Part shown: positions 22,060 through 31,230 of the stretch, one piece after another
Numbering within the stretch: position 1 is the first letter of the stretch
Layout: every line of letters starts with the position of its first letter
Assembly: GCA_045617585.1 (NCBI GenBank)
Contig: JAZLIW010000026.1
Span: 1 to 31,728 of the forward strand
Direction: 5' to 3'
DNA from: CAKRZE01 sp045617585
GTDB lineage: Bacteria > Bacillota > Clostridia > Oscillospirales > CAG-272
DNA: 31,728 bases
Position numbers and translations under genes: made by a program
The notes under the pieces: generated by a model
Told to the model about the DNA's origin: nothing
The model's input: the letters and a program-made list of their open reading frames with translations, nothing else
Database searches by the model: none

Positions 22060-24732
22060 ATGAAAAGGAACGAATGGTATGAAATGCTTCCCGGCAAAAC
22101 GGATGATAAGGGAAATTGGCTCCCGGTGTTCGTTCATCTGGAAGATGCTGCGTCGTCGATTCGGTATCTGACAGATCATCGTGTACCGGATTCGGTGATC
22201 CGCGCCTGCGGAATGGAGCGGATAGAATTCAGGAAAATTTGTGTTTTTCTTGCGATGGTGCATGATGTCGGGAAAGGTACGCCGCTCTTTGCCGCAAAAA
22301 TACTGCCTCATATCCCCGGACTGCGGGAAAGACTGTCCGAAAAAGGGGCGGACCCCGGAAGACTGTCGGATTATTTATCTGTCTCTCAAAGTCCGCACGC
22401 GCGGGCGGGAGAAGCGATTTTGGAAAAACTCGGATGTCCTGACGGGGTCTGTGCGGTGGTGGGAGCTCATCACGGAAAACCAACCACGCAGAATGAAAAA
22501 CAAAAACAGCAGCTTCAGGCGTATTCCCGGAATTATTACGGGCAGGATCGTGAGCTTTGGGAAGAAGCGTGGGGGACCGTTCTTGAAAATGCGTTGACAG
22601 CGTCGGGGTATTCGACAGTCGAGGAGCTTCCTGTTCTGTCAAACTGCGCGCAGATGCTTCTTTGCGGCGTTCTGATCCAGGCAGACTGGATTGCCAGCAA
22701 TCAGGATTATTTTCCGTTGATCTCAGCGGATGATGCCTTTCCCGAAAGCGGGCTCGAAAATCGTGCCGCCTCTGCTCTTTCCCGACTTGCTCTGCCTAAA
22801 AAGTGGAACGCATGGGGAAAGATGGCGGATTGCGCGGCATTCTTTACGGAACGGTTCGGCTTTATGCCGAATCCGATGCAGAAACGTGCCGCAGAAATCG
22901 CGGCTTCCGTTGATTCCGGCTGTCTGATGATCATTGAAGCGCAGATGGGGACCGGAAAAACGGAAGCGGCGATGGCGGCGGCGGAATTGCTCAGCGGATC
23001 GGCCGGATGCGGAGGTGTGTTTTTCGGACTTCCGACACAGGCGACGTCAAACGGAATTTTTCCCCGTGTTACGGCGTGGGCAGAGAAACTCTCTAAGGAC
23101 AATGCGCATTCGATCCGGTTGGTCCATGGAATGGCAGCGCTGAATGACGAATATCGGCGCTACTCGTCCGACGGGGTATCCGTGGACGGAGATACGGAAA
23201 GCGGGCTGATCGCGCATAGCTGGTTTGTCGGGAAAAAGCAGGCGCTTCTTGCCGATTTCGTCGTCGGAACGGTTGATACGGCTCTGATGGCGGCGCTGAC
23301 GCAGAAACACGTGATGCTGCGGCATCTCGGTTTGTGCGGGAAAGCGGTGATCATCGACGAGTGCCATGCCTATGATGCATATATGAGCAGATTTCTCGAT
23401 CGGATGCTATGCTGGCTCGGATCGTACGGTGTCCCGGTCATTCTTCTGTCGGCAACACTTCCGCCGGACAGAAAAATCGAAATGCTGAAGGCATATACCG
23501 GAAACCGGAAACTCATGCTCCCGGATAAGGCCGGATATCCGCTGATTACCTGGACAGACGGGGAAAAAGCAGAAGCAGAAGCGATTGATGCCGGAACGGC
23601 TGCGGTCAGTGTCGGAATCAACCGTTTGGAGGAAGAAAAACTGGAAGCAGACATTCGTGACAGGATGAAGGACGGCGGCTGCGCAGGGATCATCGTGAAT
23701 ACGGTCAGACGTGCGCAGGAGATCGGAGAGCGGTTGCGGAAAGGTTTTCCGGATCATAGGGTGTACGTCTATCACGCGCAGTTTCTGGCAGAAGAACGGA
23801 TCCGCCGCGAAAAAGAGTTGATGGAAATGATCGGCAAGCACGCAACGCCGGAAACGCGCAGCGGGGTGATCGTCGTCGGAACGCAGGTGCTCGAGCAGTC
23901 TCTCGATATTGATTTCGATTATCTCGTGACAGACCTCTGCCCGATGGACCTTCTTCTGCAGAGGATCGGCAGACTGCACCGTCATCGCAGGGAGCGCCCG
24001 GAGGCCCTTCACGAACCGGAATGCTCGGTCATGTGTGCCGGAGATGCGTTTGAGGACGGTGCAAAAACCATTTACGGTGCATGGCTGCTGAAACAGACGA
24101 AGCGATATTTACCGGACTCCGTTCTCTTGCCCGACGATATACCCTTGCTCGTCGAGAAGGTATATGAAGATATAGGTGAGGAGGAAGAGGATCCGGCATG
24201 GGAAGAGTATCGGAATAAGATTTCATGTAAGGAGAGCAGAGCCGGCGATTGGATTCTCCCAAAGCCGAGAAAATCGACACGCAGTGCCGCAAACAATAGT
24301 CTTTGCGGGATGCTTGACCATGAATATGATTTCAGCGAAAAACAAGCAGAGGCTTCCGTCCGTGACGGAAATGCCTCGCTCGACGTGCTTGTGCTGCAGG
24401 AAAAAGAGGACGGTCACGTCGGATTTCTTCCGTGGATCTCGGACGCCGTTCTTCGTCCCGACACTCTGCCATCCGAAGACGAATGTCGGAAGATCGCGCT
24501 TCAGCGTCTGCGTCTGCCGTTTGCGCTTTGCTGCGGGAGCAGAATGAATGCCGTGATCAATGCGTTGGAGGCAGAAAACAGAGCCCGCCTTGCCGTCTGG
24601 CAGGACTCCCCTTGGATCAAAGGAGAATTGATCCTTCTTCTTGACCGGGCAGTGGAAAAAGATTTGTGCGGGTTTCATCTGACATATTCCAAAGACCGAG
24701 GACTGATATATAATAAAAAGGAGGAAGAATAA
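22060..24732 (+). CDS. cas3: Cas3 helicase-nuclease (type I-E)
   Basis: The 890-residue protein joins an HD nuclease to a superfamily 2 helicase. HD motifs are His26 (FVHLEDAA), His68-Asp69 (MVHDVGKG), a later His in SPHARAGEAI and VGAHHGKP. Helicase motifs are MGTGKTEAA (296-304), the DEAD-type box DECH (433-436), SATLP, and the motif V/VI segment VLEQSLDIDFDYLVTD followed by QRIGRLHRH. Cascade recruits Cas3 to R-loops, where it nicks and degrades the displaced target strand. Length and domain order are normal and all key residues are present. AAAGGGAAG precedes ATG 22060. The stop is immediately followed by the cas8e ATG. Confidence 0.96.
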   Translation: MKRNEWYEMLPGKTDDKGNWLPVFVHLEDAASSIRYLTDHRVPDSVIRACGMERIEFRKICVFLAMVHDVGKGTPLFAAKILPHIPGLRERLSEKGADPGRLSDYLSVSQSPHARAGEAILEKLGCPDGVCAVVGAHHGKPTTQNEKQKQQLQAYSRNYYGQDRELWEEAWGTVLENALTASGYSTVEELPVLSNCAQMLLCGVLIQADWIASNQDYFPLISADDAFPESGLENRAASALSRLALPKKWNAWGKMADCAAFFTERFGFMPNPMQKRAAEIAASVDSGCLMIIEAQMGTGKTEAAMAAAELLSGSAGCGGVFFGLPTQATSNGIFPRVTAWAEKLSKDNAHSIRLVHGMAALNDEYRRYSSDGVSVDGDTESGLIAHSWFVGKKQALLADFVVGTVDTALMAALTQKHVMLRHLGLCGKAVIIDECHAYDAYMSRFLDRMLCWLGSYGVPVILLSATLPPDRKIEMLKAYTGNRKLMLPDKAGYPLITWTDGEKAEAEAIDAGTAAVSVGINRLEEEKLEADIRDRMKDGGCAGIIVNTVRRAQEIGERLRKGFPDHRVYVYHAQFLAEERIRREKELMEMIGKHATPETRSGVIVVGTQVLEQSLDIDFDYLVTDLCPMDLLLQRIGRLHRHRRERPEALHEPECSVMCAGDAFEDGAKTIYGAWLLKQTKRYLPDSVLLPDDIPLLVEKVYEDIGEEEEDPAWEEYRNKISCKESRAGDWILPKPRKSTRSAANNSLCGMLDHEYDFSEKQAEASVRDGNASLDVLVLQEKEDGHVGFLPWISDAVLRPDTLPSEDECRKIALQRLRLPFALCCGSRMNAVINALEAENRARLAVWQDSPWIKGELILLLDRAVEKDLCGFHLTYSKDRGLIYNKKEEE

Positions 24733-26358
24733 ATGGCGGACTGCGAATTCAATTTACTGGACGAGCCGTGGATACGGGTCATGAAAGAAGACTGCTCCGT
24801 CGAAGAGGTTTCGCTGACCGACGCGCTGATCCGGGCACACGAATTCCGTGATCTGGCGGGGGAACTGCCGACGCAGAACGCGGCGGTATTGAGGCTGCTT
24901 CTCGCCGTACTTCATGCAGTGTTTGAACGTGTGGATTGCGACGGAGAAGAGGCGGCAATCGAATCCTCAGACGGTGCGCTGGACCGATGGGAGGAGCTGT
25001 GGCAACTCGGACGGTTCCCGGAGGCACCGCTGAGGGAGTATCTTTCCGCTCAGCGCGAAAATTTCTGGCTGTTCCATCCGACAAATCCATTCTGGCAGAT
25101 TCCGGCGGCTGAAAACGGAACGGAATACGAAGCGTCCAAATTGAACGGTGTTCTTTCCGAAAGCAGCAATAAATTGAGGTTGTTTCCGGATCGTGCCGGT
25201 TCTGATAAGAGTCGATTGACTTATTCGGAGGCGGCAAGATGGCTTCTGTACGTGAACGCATTTGATGACACGTCGGCAAAGCCTACTAAAAAAGGGAAAG
25301 CTGAAAATGACGGAAAAATGCCGTCGCCCGGCGCCGGATGGCTTGGCAAGATGGGATTTGTCTGTGTTTTTGGAGAGAATCTGTTTGAAACGTTGATGTT
25401 GAATTATGTGCTTTTGGATGATCATGAAGAGCCGTGGAACAGCTGCGTTCCGGTTTGGGAATTGAAAAAGAAAAGAGCGCGGGAGAGAACGCTGATACCA
25501 GTGCCTGATGATCAGGCAGCATTGTTGACCCTGCAGTCCAGAAGACTGATTCTGCACAGAGAAAATGATGCGGTAACCGGGTTCTATCTGTTGGGCGGAG
25601 ATTTCTTTGAAAAAGAAAACGCATTTTCCGAACAAATGACGGTATGGGGACCGATCAAAGATAAAAAAGGGGAAATAACCGGATATCAGCCTCGTCGTCA
25701 TGATAGGTCGAAGCAGATGTGGCGGGATTTTGCTCTGTTTGCTTCGGTAGAGCACTCCTCAAAAATCCCGGGAGTAATACGTTGGAATGCTTTGCTTCAT
25801 AACGAAGGAATATTGTCGCAGGGCAGCATTCTGCGTTTTGGAATTGCCTCGGTTCAGTATGGGGATAAGGACTTTTTTGCGGCAGATGTGTTTTCGGATG
25901 AATTGAAAGTCCATAGAAATCTTTTGTCTTCTATCGGAGAGGTCTATCGCAGTCTTATCGTTGATGAAATCGGCTTTTGTGACAAGATCGCCAACGCGGT
26001 CGGTGCTCTGTCCTCCGACCTTTTCCTTGCGGCGGGCGGGGATATCGAAAAGAAATCGACGCCTTACGGCACGGCAAAGGAAAAGTATTACTATGAGATC
26101 GACGTTCCGTTCCGCAGATGGCTGACCACCCTTGACGCGGAAGACCGGGAAGAGGAACGGGAAGAGAAAATCAAGGCGTGGCGGAAAGAAGCAAAAGACG
26201 CGGCTTTCCGACTTGCGGAAAAAATGGCTGCAGATGCGGGGCAGACCGCGTTTATCGGAAAAACCGTCAAGGCAGAAAAGAATAAACCGGAAAAGTATTA
26301 CTCTTCTTCGATTGCAATGCAGTGGTTCAGAATCAACATGAAAAGAATATGGGGGTGA
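24733..26358 (+). CDS. casA: Cas8e/Cse1, Cascade large subunit
   Basis: The 541-residue protein opens with the Cse1 signature FNLLDEPWIRV (residues 5-15), then ELPTQNAAVLRLLLAVLHAVF, ENFWLFHPTNPFWQ and RLTYSEAARWLLYVNAFDD. These match the type I-E large subunit, which reads the PAM, opens target DNA and recruits Cas3. Length is in the usual 500-550 range. GGAGGAAG lies before the ATG, which abuts the cas3 stop. The next gene starts five bases after the stop. Nothing looks broken. Confidence 0.95.
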   Translation: MADCEFNLLDEPWIRVMKEDCSVEEVSLTDALIRAHEFRDLAGELPTQNAAVLRLLLAVLHAVFERVDCDGEEAAIESSDGALDRWEELWQLGRFPEAPLREYLSAQRENFWLFHPTNPFWQIPAAENGTEYEASKLNGVLSESSNKLRLFPDRAGSDKSRLTYSEAARWLLYVNAFDDTSAKPTKKGKAENDGKMPSPGAGWLGKMGFVCVFGENLFETLMLNYVLLDDHEEPWNSCVPVWELKKKRARERTLIPVPDDQAALLTLQSRRLILHRENDAVTGFYLLGGDFFEKENAFSEQMTVWGPIKDKKGEITGYQPRRHDRSKQMWRDFALFASVEHSSKIPGVIRWNALLHNEGILSQGSILRFGIASVQYGDKDFFAADVFSDELKVHRNLLSSIGEVYRSLIVDEIGFCDKIANAVGALSSDLFLAAGGDIEKKSTPYGTAKEKYYYEIDVPFRRWLTTLDAEDREEEREEKIKAWRKEAKDAAFRLAEKMAADAGQTAFIGKTVKAEKNKPEKYYSSSIAMQWFRINMKRIWG

Positions 26359-26363
26359 AAACA

Positions 26364-26972
26364 ATGGAAACGAGATATCAAAAAGTCAAAGCATTTACGG
26401 AATCGCGGATCCGGAAGCTCCTTTCGGAACCCGAAAACGCCGCGCGTGCGTCTCTTGCCCGTCTTCGCAAAGGAATCGGTCACGCGCCGGGAGCGCTTCC
26501 GGACCTTTGGGGTGAATTCCTGACCGATCTGCCGGAGGAATTCTGCGGCTGCGGAACCGAAATCAGTCGTGAAGAGTGGGCGATCTATACGGCGCTTACG
26601 GTTTTTGCACTGCATCAGCAGGGTAAGAGCCGGGAATCAGAGCCGATGCACCGGCCGGACGTCTCCGTCGGGAGCGCTGCCGCGCGGCTGATCGAAACGG
26701 ATGAGGATCGGGAACGTGTTGCGCGGCGGTTCTATCCGGTGGCAACGGCGGAGGATATGACGGAGCTTTCCTATAAACTGCGAAGCCTTGTGACGCTGCT
26801 CCGGGCAAAAGGGATCCCGATGGATTACGCCCGCCTTGCGGCGGACCTGTACCGCTTTCAGAATCCCGACACGGCGGACAGCGTAAAGCTGCGCTGGGGA
26901 GAAGATTTCAGCAGAATCCAGTTCAAAGAAAACGAAGAAAATAACGATCTTGATGAAAAGAAAGGAAACTGA
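26364..26972 (+). CDS. casB: Cse2/CasB, Cascade small subunit
   Basis: This 202-residue helical protein has the Cse2 pattern ASLARLRKGIGHAPGALPDLW (about residues 27-47), EEWAIYTALTVFALHQQ and a C-terminal basic/helical half (LSYKLRSLVTLLRAKG). Two copies normally line the belly of Cascade and hold the displaced DNA strand. ATG 26364 follows GGGGGTG; an upstream ATG at 26322 lies within cas8e and has no site. The next gene begins five bases after the stop. Confidence 0.93.
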   Translation: METRYQKVKAFTESRIRKLLSEPENAARASLARLRKGIGHAPGALPDLWGEFLTDLPEEFCGCGTEISREEWAIYTALTVFALHQQGKSRESEPMHRPDVSVGSAAARLIETDEDRERVARRFYPVATAEDMTELSYKLRSLVTLLRAKGIPMDYARLAADLYRFQNPDTADSVKLRWGEDFSRIQFKENEENNDLDEKKGN

Positions 26973-26976
26973 TATT

Positions 26977-28056
26977 ATGAATAAGCACGTTTTTGTTGAT
27001 CTGCACGTCCTTCAGACCGTCCCTCCGTCCTGCGTGAACCGCGACGATACCGGAAGCCCGAAAACCGCCGTTTACGGCGGCGTGGAAAGAGCGAGAGTAT
27101 CTTCTCAGGCATGGAAGCGCGCAATGCGGGAGTATTTCAAGGACGTATTCGCTCCGGAGCAGCTCGGAAGCCGTACCAAAAAAGTGCCCGGAATGCTGGC
27201 CAAAGAGATCGCCGCACTTGTTCCGGATATGAGTGAAGAGGGCGCTATGAAGTCGGCAATGAACGTCCTGAAGACGATCGGGATCAAAACGGAGGACAAA
27301 GCGCAAACGACATCGGCACTGTTCTTTATCAGCGACGCGCAGGTGACAAATCTTGCAAAGCTTGCGGCTGCGGGTGAGACCGATAAAAAGAAATATGCGG
27401 GCGCAATAAAGGAAAATCCCTCGATTGATATCACGCTTTTCGGGCGTATGGTCGCGGATGACCCCGATCTGAATTACGACGCGGCAGCGCAGGTGGCTCA
27501 CGCCATCTCGACCCATGCGGTACATACGGAATACGATTATTTCACGGCGGTGGACGATGAGCAGGGAGACGATCAGTCCGGCGCGGGGCACCTCGGCACG
27601 GTGGAATTCAATTCCTCCACGCTGTACCGGTATGCGACTTTGAACGTGACCGAGGCGGAAAAGAATCTCGGAAAAGATACCGCGAAGGTGGTCCGCGGAT
27701 TCGTTGAGGCGTTCATTCGTTCGATGCCGACAGGAAAGCAGAATACGTTTGCCAACCGGACGCTTCCCGATCTCGTTTACGTGACCGTACGGGAAGATCA
27801 GCCGGTGAATCTTTCGGGCGCTTTTGAAACGCCCGTTGCCAATACCAAGACCGGGTACGCCAAAAAGTCTTGTGAGGCACTGCTGTCCTACGCGGATCAG
27901 ACCTATACGGCTTTTGCGGACAAACCCGCGCTCGCTCTGGGCTGCTGCACGGATCCCTCGCTTCTCAAGGACCGTGCGGAAGTCTTGTCCGTGAAGGCGC
28001 TGCTTGATCGGTTGGAAACCAGTGTGGCAGACGTTTGCGGAAAGGAAGAGGCATGA
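26977..28056 (+). CDS. cas7e: Cas7e/CasC, Cascade backbone
   Basis: The 359-residue protein shows the Cas7e/Cse4 start VDLHVLQTVPPSCVNRDDTG, then PKTAVYGGVERARVSSQAWKRAMR, AHAISTHAVHTEYDYFTAVDD and LVNV-like RRAMP-fold segments through RTLPDLVYVTVREDQPVNL. Six copies normally form the backbone that wraps the crRNA spacer. ATG 26977 is preferred to the upstream 26950 because it gives the standard N-terminus and follows AAAGGAAAC. The stop overlaps the cas5e start (ATGA). Confidence 0.95.
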   Translation: MNKHVFVDLHVLQTVPPSCVNRDDTGSPKTAVYGGVERARVSSQAWKRAMREYFKDVFAPEQLGSRTKKVPGMLAKEIAALVPDMSEEGAMKSAMNVLKTIGIKTEDKAQTTSALFFISDAQVTNLAKLAAAGETDKKKYAGAIKENPSIDITLFGRMVADDPDLNYDAAAQVAHAISTHAVHTEYDYFTAVDDEQGDDQSGAGHLGTVEFNSSTLYRYATLNVTEAEKNLGKDTAKVVRGFVEAFIRSMPTGKQNTFANRTLPDLVYVTVREDQPVNLSGAFETPVANTKTGYAKKSCEALLSYADQTYTAFADKPALALGCCTDPSLLKDRAEVLSVKALLDRLETSVADVCGKEEA

Positions 28057-28757
28057 GCACCCTGCTTCTGCGTCTTGCGGCTCCTTTGCAGTCCTGGGGG
28101 TCGGATTCCAAGTTCGACGTCCGTACTACAGGCAGGGAACCGTCGAAAAGCGGAGTGATCGGAATGCTTGCGGCGGCGCTTGGTATCCGTCGGGATGACA
28201 AAGAGGCACTGGAAACACTTTCCCGAATCCGGTTCGGCATCCGGGCGGATCGGGAAGGACAGTACCTGCATGATTTTCACATGGCGCATTCCGCGAAAAC
28301 GTCGTATGTGACGCATCGCTATTATCTGAGCGACGCGGTGTTTCTCTGCGGTTTGGAGGCTGACGACAGGACGCTGGAAAGACTGTCCTTTGCTTTGATG
28401 CATCCGGTTTATCCGTTGTTTCTCGGTCGCCGTTCCTGCCCGCCGACTTTGCCGCTCGTGCTTGGTATCCGCAGTACCGGACTGGAAGACACGCTGACAA
28501 ATGAGCCCCGTCTTACGGTTTCACGAAAAGGGGAGGCCGAGCTGCCGATGCGGATCGTGATCGACGCACCGGAAGAGGACAAGACCGCCGCGATCGCGAA
28601 AGATCGCCCGATCTCTTTTAACCCGTTTCGACGCGAATTCGGCTATCGGAAATATCGGGAAATCATTCTCCCTGCAAAGCTAAACGACCGGCAGACGGAG
28701 CACGATCCGTTTGCGGAATTGGAGGCGGAAGATGTATCTGACCAGAATGGAACTTGA
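28053..28757 (+). CDS. cas5e: Cas5e/CasD, crRNA 5'-handle subunit
   Basis: The 234-residue protein begins MSTLLLRLAAPLQSWGSDSK, the Cas5e RRAMP start, followed by TTGREPSKSGVIGMLAAALGI, HMAHSAKTSYVTHRYYL and FLGRRSCPP, all characteristic of the family. It caps the crRNA 5' handle in Cascade. The ATG overlaps the cas7e stop and follows GGAAAGGAAG. Its own 3' end contains GGAGG for the next gene and overlaps it by 26 bases. Confidence 0.95.
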   Translation: MSTLLLRLAAPLQSWGSDSKFDVRTTGREPSKSGVIGMLAAALGIRRDDKEALETLSRIRFGIRADREGQYLHDFHMAHSAKTSYVTHRYYLSDAVFLCGLEADDRTLERLSFALMHPVYPLFLGRRSCPPTLPLVLGIRSTGLEDTLTNEPRLTVSRKGEAELPMRIVIDAPEEDKTAAIAKDRPISFNPFRREFGYRKYREIILPAKLNDRQTEHDPFAELEAEDVSDQNGT

Positions 28758-29364
28758 CACGAATAAGCGGAAATGTGTCATAGCGCTGAAATCGCCGAAC
28801 CTTTTCCACGGTGCGATCGAAGAGGCGTTCCCGGAGAGGGGAAGAAAGCTGTGGAGGCTCGATACGCTTGCCGGAAAGCGGTATCTGCTTCTCGTCAGCG
28901 AGGAGAAACCTGACCTCACCGATGCGGTCAGACAGTTCGGAACCGAAGCCGGTTGGGAATCGCGGAAGTATTCACCCTTTCTGGAGCAGATTCGGAACGG
29001 GGACCGACGCCGTTTCCGTGTGACCGCCAATCCGGTCATTACCAAAAGCGCGGGAACCGGAAATGCCGGAAGCGTTCTTGCCCACGTCACTCCTGTTTAT
29101 CAGGAAAAATGGCTCGCGGACAGGGCAGAGAAGAACGGTTTTCTGCTCGAACCGGAACGGTTTTCGGCAGTATCCGATACTTGGGTTACATTTCGTAAAG
29201 GAAGCGACCACGGCAGGACGGTTTCCTTCCGCGCGGTGACATTCGAGGGAGAGCTGACGGTGACGGACGCCAATCTGTTCCGGGAGCTGCTTGTCAACGG
29301 CCTTGGAAGGGAAAAGGCGTATGGATGCGGTCTTCTGACCGTAACGGGTGCGATTTGTGAGTGA
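28732..29364 (+). CDS. cas6e: Cas6e/CasE, crRNA-processing endonuclease
   Basis: The 210-residue protein has the start MYLTRMEL, the catalytic-type histidine His26 in SPNLFHGAIE, RRFRVTANPVITK and the C-terminal glycine-rich loop GLGREKAYGCGLLTV. It cuts each repeat transcript at the foot of the hairpin, leaving an eight-base 5' handle, and stays bound as part of Cascade. With the array's stem (CCCCGC/GCGGGG) the handle should be GTGATCC plus one base. ATG 28732 follows GGAGG inside cas5e. Confidence 0.95.
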   Translation: MYLTRMELDTNKRKCVIALKSPNLFHGAIEEAFPERGRKLWRLDTLAGKRYLLLVSEEKPDLTDAVRQFGTEAGWESRKYSPFLEQIRNGDRRRFRVTANPVITKSAGTGNAGSVLAHVTPVYQEKWLADRAEKNGFLLEPERFSAVSDTWVTFRKGSDHGRTVSFRAVTFEGELTVTDANLFRELLVNGLGREKAYGCGLLTVTGAICE

Positions 29365-30292
29365 CAATATCGGAATGATACGCCCTGATCTGCAGGCGCT
29401 GCCGCAGGTGGTTGACCGGATGACCTTTCTGTATCTGGAACACTGTAAACTGAACCGCGAAGACAGCGCAATTGTCGTGCGGGATGAGAAGGGGTCGGTT
29501 TTCATCCCTGCGGCGGCAATCTCGGTTCTGCTGCTCGGTCCCGGAACCGACGTAACGCATAGGGCAATGGAACTGATCGGCGATACCGGTGTCTGCACGA
29601 TCTGGGTCGGAGAGCAGGGGGTCCGCTATTATGCGGGCGGACGCCCGCTGACGCACCGTGCGGCGCTTCTTCAAAAGCAGGCGGAACTGGTGTCCAATCA
29701 AAGGGAGCATCTCAACGTGGTCCGTGCCATGTATGAAATGCGGTTTCCCGGCGAAAACGTATCAACGCTGACGATGCAGCAGCTTCGCGGCAGGGAAGGC
29801 GCAAGAATACGGAAAGCGTATCTGGCGGCTTCCCGGCAATTCGGCATTGAATGGAACGGGCGTGATTACACGCCGGAGCATTTTGAAGCGGATTCACCGG
29901 TTAATCAGGCATTGACTGCGGGAAATATGTGTCTTTACGGTTTGGCACATGCCGTGATTTTTGCGCTGGGTTGTTCTCCCGGGCTCGGATTTGTTCACGT
30001 CGGGCATGAAAACTCTTTTGTTTACGATATCGCGGATCTGTATAAAGCGGAGATCGTAATCCCGCTCGCGTTTGAGGTTGCGGCGGAAAATCCTCCCGAT
30101 CTGCCCGCTGTGATGCGAAGAAGGACAAGGGATAAGATGACCGAGGCGGGGCTGTTGGAAAGAATAGTCAAAGACGTCAGGCATTTACTCAGGGCGGGGG
30201 AAGAAAACGCCGAGGCTATATTATACCTATGGGATAATGTGAGAGAAGCACTTCCTTCGGGTCATTCTTACGGGCGGGGGACAGACGAATGA
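29357..30292 (+). CDS. cas1e: Cas1e integrase
   Basis: This 311-residue protein is colinear with E. coli Cas1: DRMTFLYLEHCKLN, LLLGPGTDVTHRAMELIGDTGVC, IWVGEQGVRYYAGGRP, QLRGREGARIRKAY with the metal Glu, and GFVHVGHENSFVYDIADLYK with the metal His and Asp. It catalyses spacer insertion with Cas2. The start is ambiguous: GTG 29357 (overlapping the cas6e stop by eight bases), GTG 29348 or ATG 29375, none with a strong ribosome site. I chose 29357 as coupled to cas6e termination. The stop overlaps the cas2e ATG (ATGA). Confidence 0.95.
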   Translation: MSDNIGMIRPDLQALPQVVDRMTFLYLEHCKLNREDSAIVVRDEKGSVFIPAAAISVLLLGPGTDVTHRAMELIGDTGVCTIWVGEQGVRYYAGGRPLTHRAALLQKQAELVSNQREHLNVVRAMYEMRFPGENVSTLTMQQLRGREGARIRKAYLAASRQFGIEWNGRDYTPEHFEADSPVNQALTAGNMCLYGLAHAVIFALGCSPGLGFVHVGHENSFVYDIADLYKAEIVIPLAFEVAAENPPDLPAVMRRRTRDKMTEAGLLERIVKDVRHLLRAGEENAEAILYLWDNVREALPSGHSYGRGTDE

Positions 30293-31203
30293 CGGTTATG
30301 GTTGTTCTGTCCGATTGTCCGCAGAAGCTGAGGGGCGATATGACGAAATGGTTCGTGGAGATCAATACCGGCGTTTACGTTGGAAATCTCAATTCCCGGG
30401 TACGGGATGAAGTCTGGGACCGGATCACGGAAAACATCGGGCACGGACACGCAACGATGGTTTTCAGTACGTCAGGAGAACAGAAAATTGATTTTCGCGT
30501 ACACAACGCATATTGGGAGCCCGTGGATTTTGACGGGATCAAGCTGATGCGCCGCCCGGAAACCGCCGATACGTCAGGTACATCCGAACTGATAAAGCCG
30601 GGTTTTTCCGATGCTTCCAAGAGACGTATGGCAAAGGGAAAAAGGAAAGACCCCAAGGAAACGCCGGGCCGCTTCGTTAATGATTATGTGGTGCTCGATC
30701 TGGAAACGACCGGGCTTGATAAGAGAAAAGACAGAATAATCGAGGTGGCGGCGATACGGGTTGAAAACGGGGCGATGACGGAAAAAATGGAGACGTTTGT
30801 CAGATGTGACGTCTTGATTCCGCAGGATATCGTTCAAATGACAGGTATAACGGAGGAACTGATGAGAGGCGGAAAAGAAACAGAAGACGTCTTGGAGGAA
30901 TTATCGGAATTTGCTGATGGTCTGCCTTTTGTTTGTCATAACGCTTCTTTTGATAAGGATTTTTTAACAGAGGCTTTCCGCAGAGCTCATATGGAGGCGC
31001 TTGACAATCGTTTTATTGATACCATGAAGCTGGCGCAGCTTTTGATTCCAAATATGGAAAACTATAAGCTTTCATCACTTGCGGATTATTTGAACGTTCC
31101 TTCGGATCAGCGCCATCGGGCAATGGCAGACTGCGAAATGACCTATGGGATCTATGTTAAGTTAAATGAACTTGCTTCCAATATGGATCGAAAAAACGAG
31201 TAA
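30289..31203 (+). CDS. cas2e: Cas2e fused to a DnaQ-like DEDDh exonuclease
   Basis: The 304-residue product has a Cas2e ferredoxin-like domain (residues 1 to about 92, with LRGDMTKWFVEINTGVYVGN and SRVRDEVWDRITENIG). A basic linker (about 105-128) leads to a DEDDh 3'-5' exonuclease domain (about 130-295). Its catalytic set is complete: Asp137 and Glu139 (VLDLETTGL), Asp222 (CHNASFDKDFL), His276 and Asp281 (HRAMADCEMT). Cas2-DnaQ fusions are known in some type I-E systems such as that of Streptococcus thermophilus, where the nuclease trims prespacer 3' ends. The ATG overlaps cas1e. The gene ends only 27 bases before the first repeat, and its 3' part is AT-richer than the other cas genes. Confidence 0.95.
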   Translation: MTVMVVLSDCPQKLRGDMTKWFVEINTGVYVGNLNSRVRDEVWDRITENIGHGHATMVFSTSGEQKIDFRVHNAYWEPVDFDGIKLMRRPETADTSGTSELIKPGFSDASKRRMAKGKRKDPKETPGRFVNDYVVLDLETTGLDKRKDRIIEVAAIRVENGAMTEKMETFVRCDVLIPQDIVQMTGITEELMRGGKETEDVLEELSEFADGLPFVCHNASFDKDFLTEAFRRAHMEALDNRFIDTMKLAQLLIPNMENYKLSSLADYLNVPSDQRHRAMADCEMTYGIYVKLNELASNMDRKNE

Positions 31204-31230
31204 AAGCTCGAAAACGAGAGATATTGAAGC

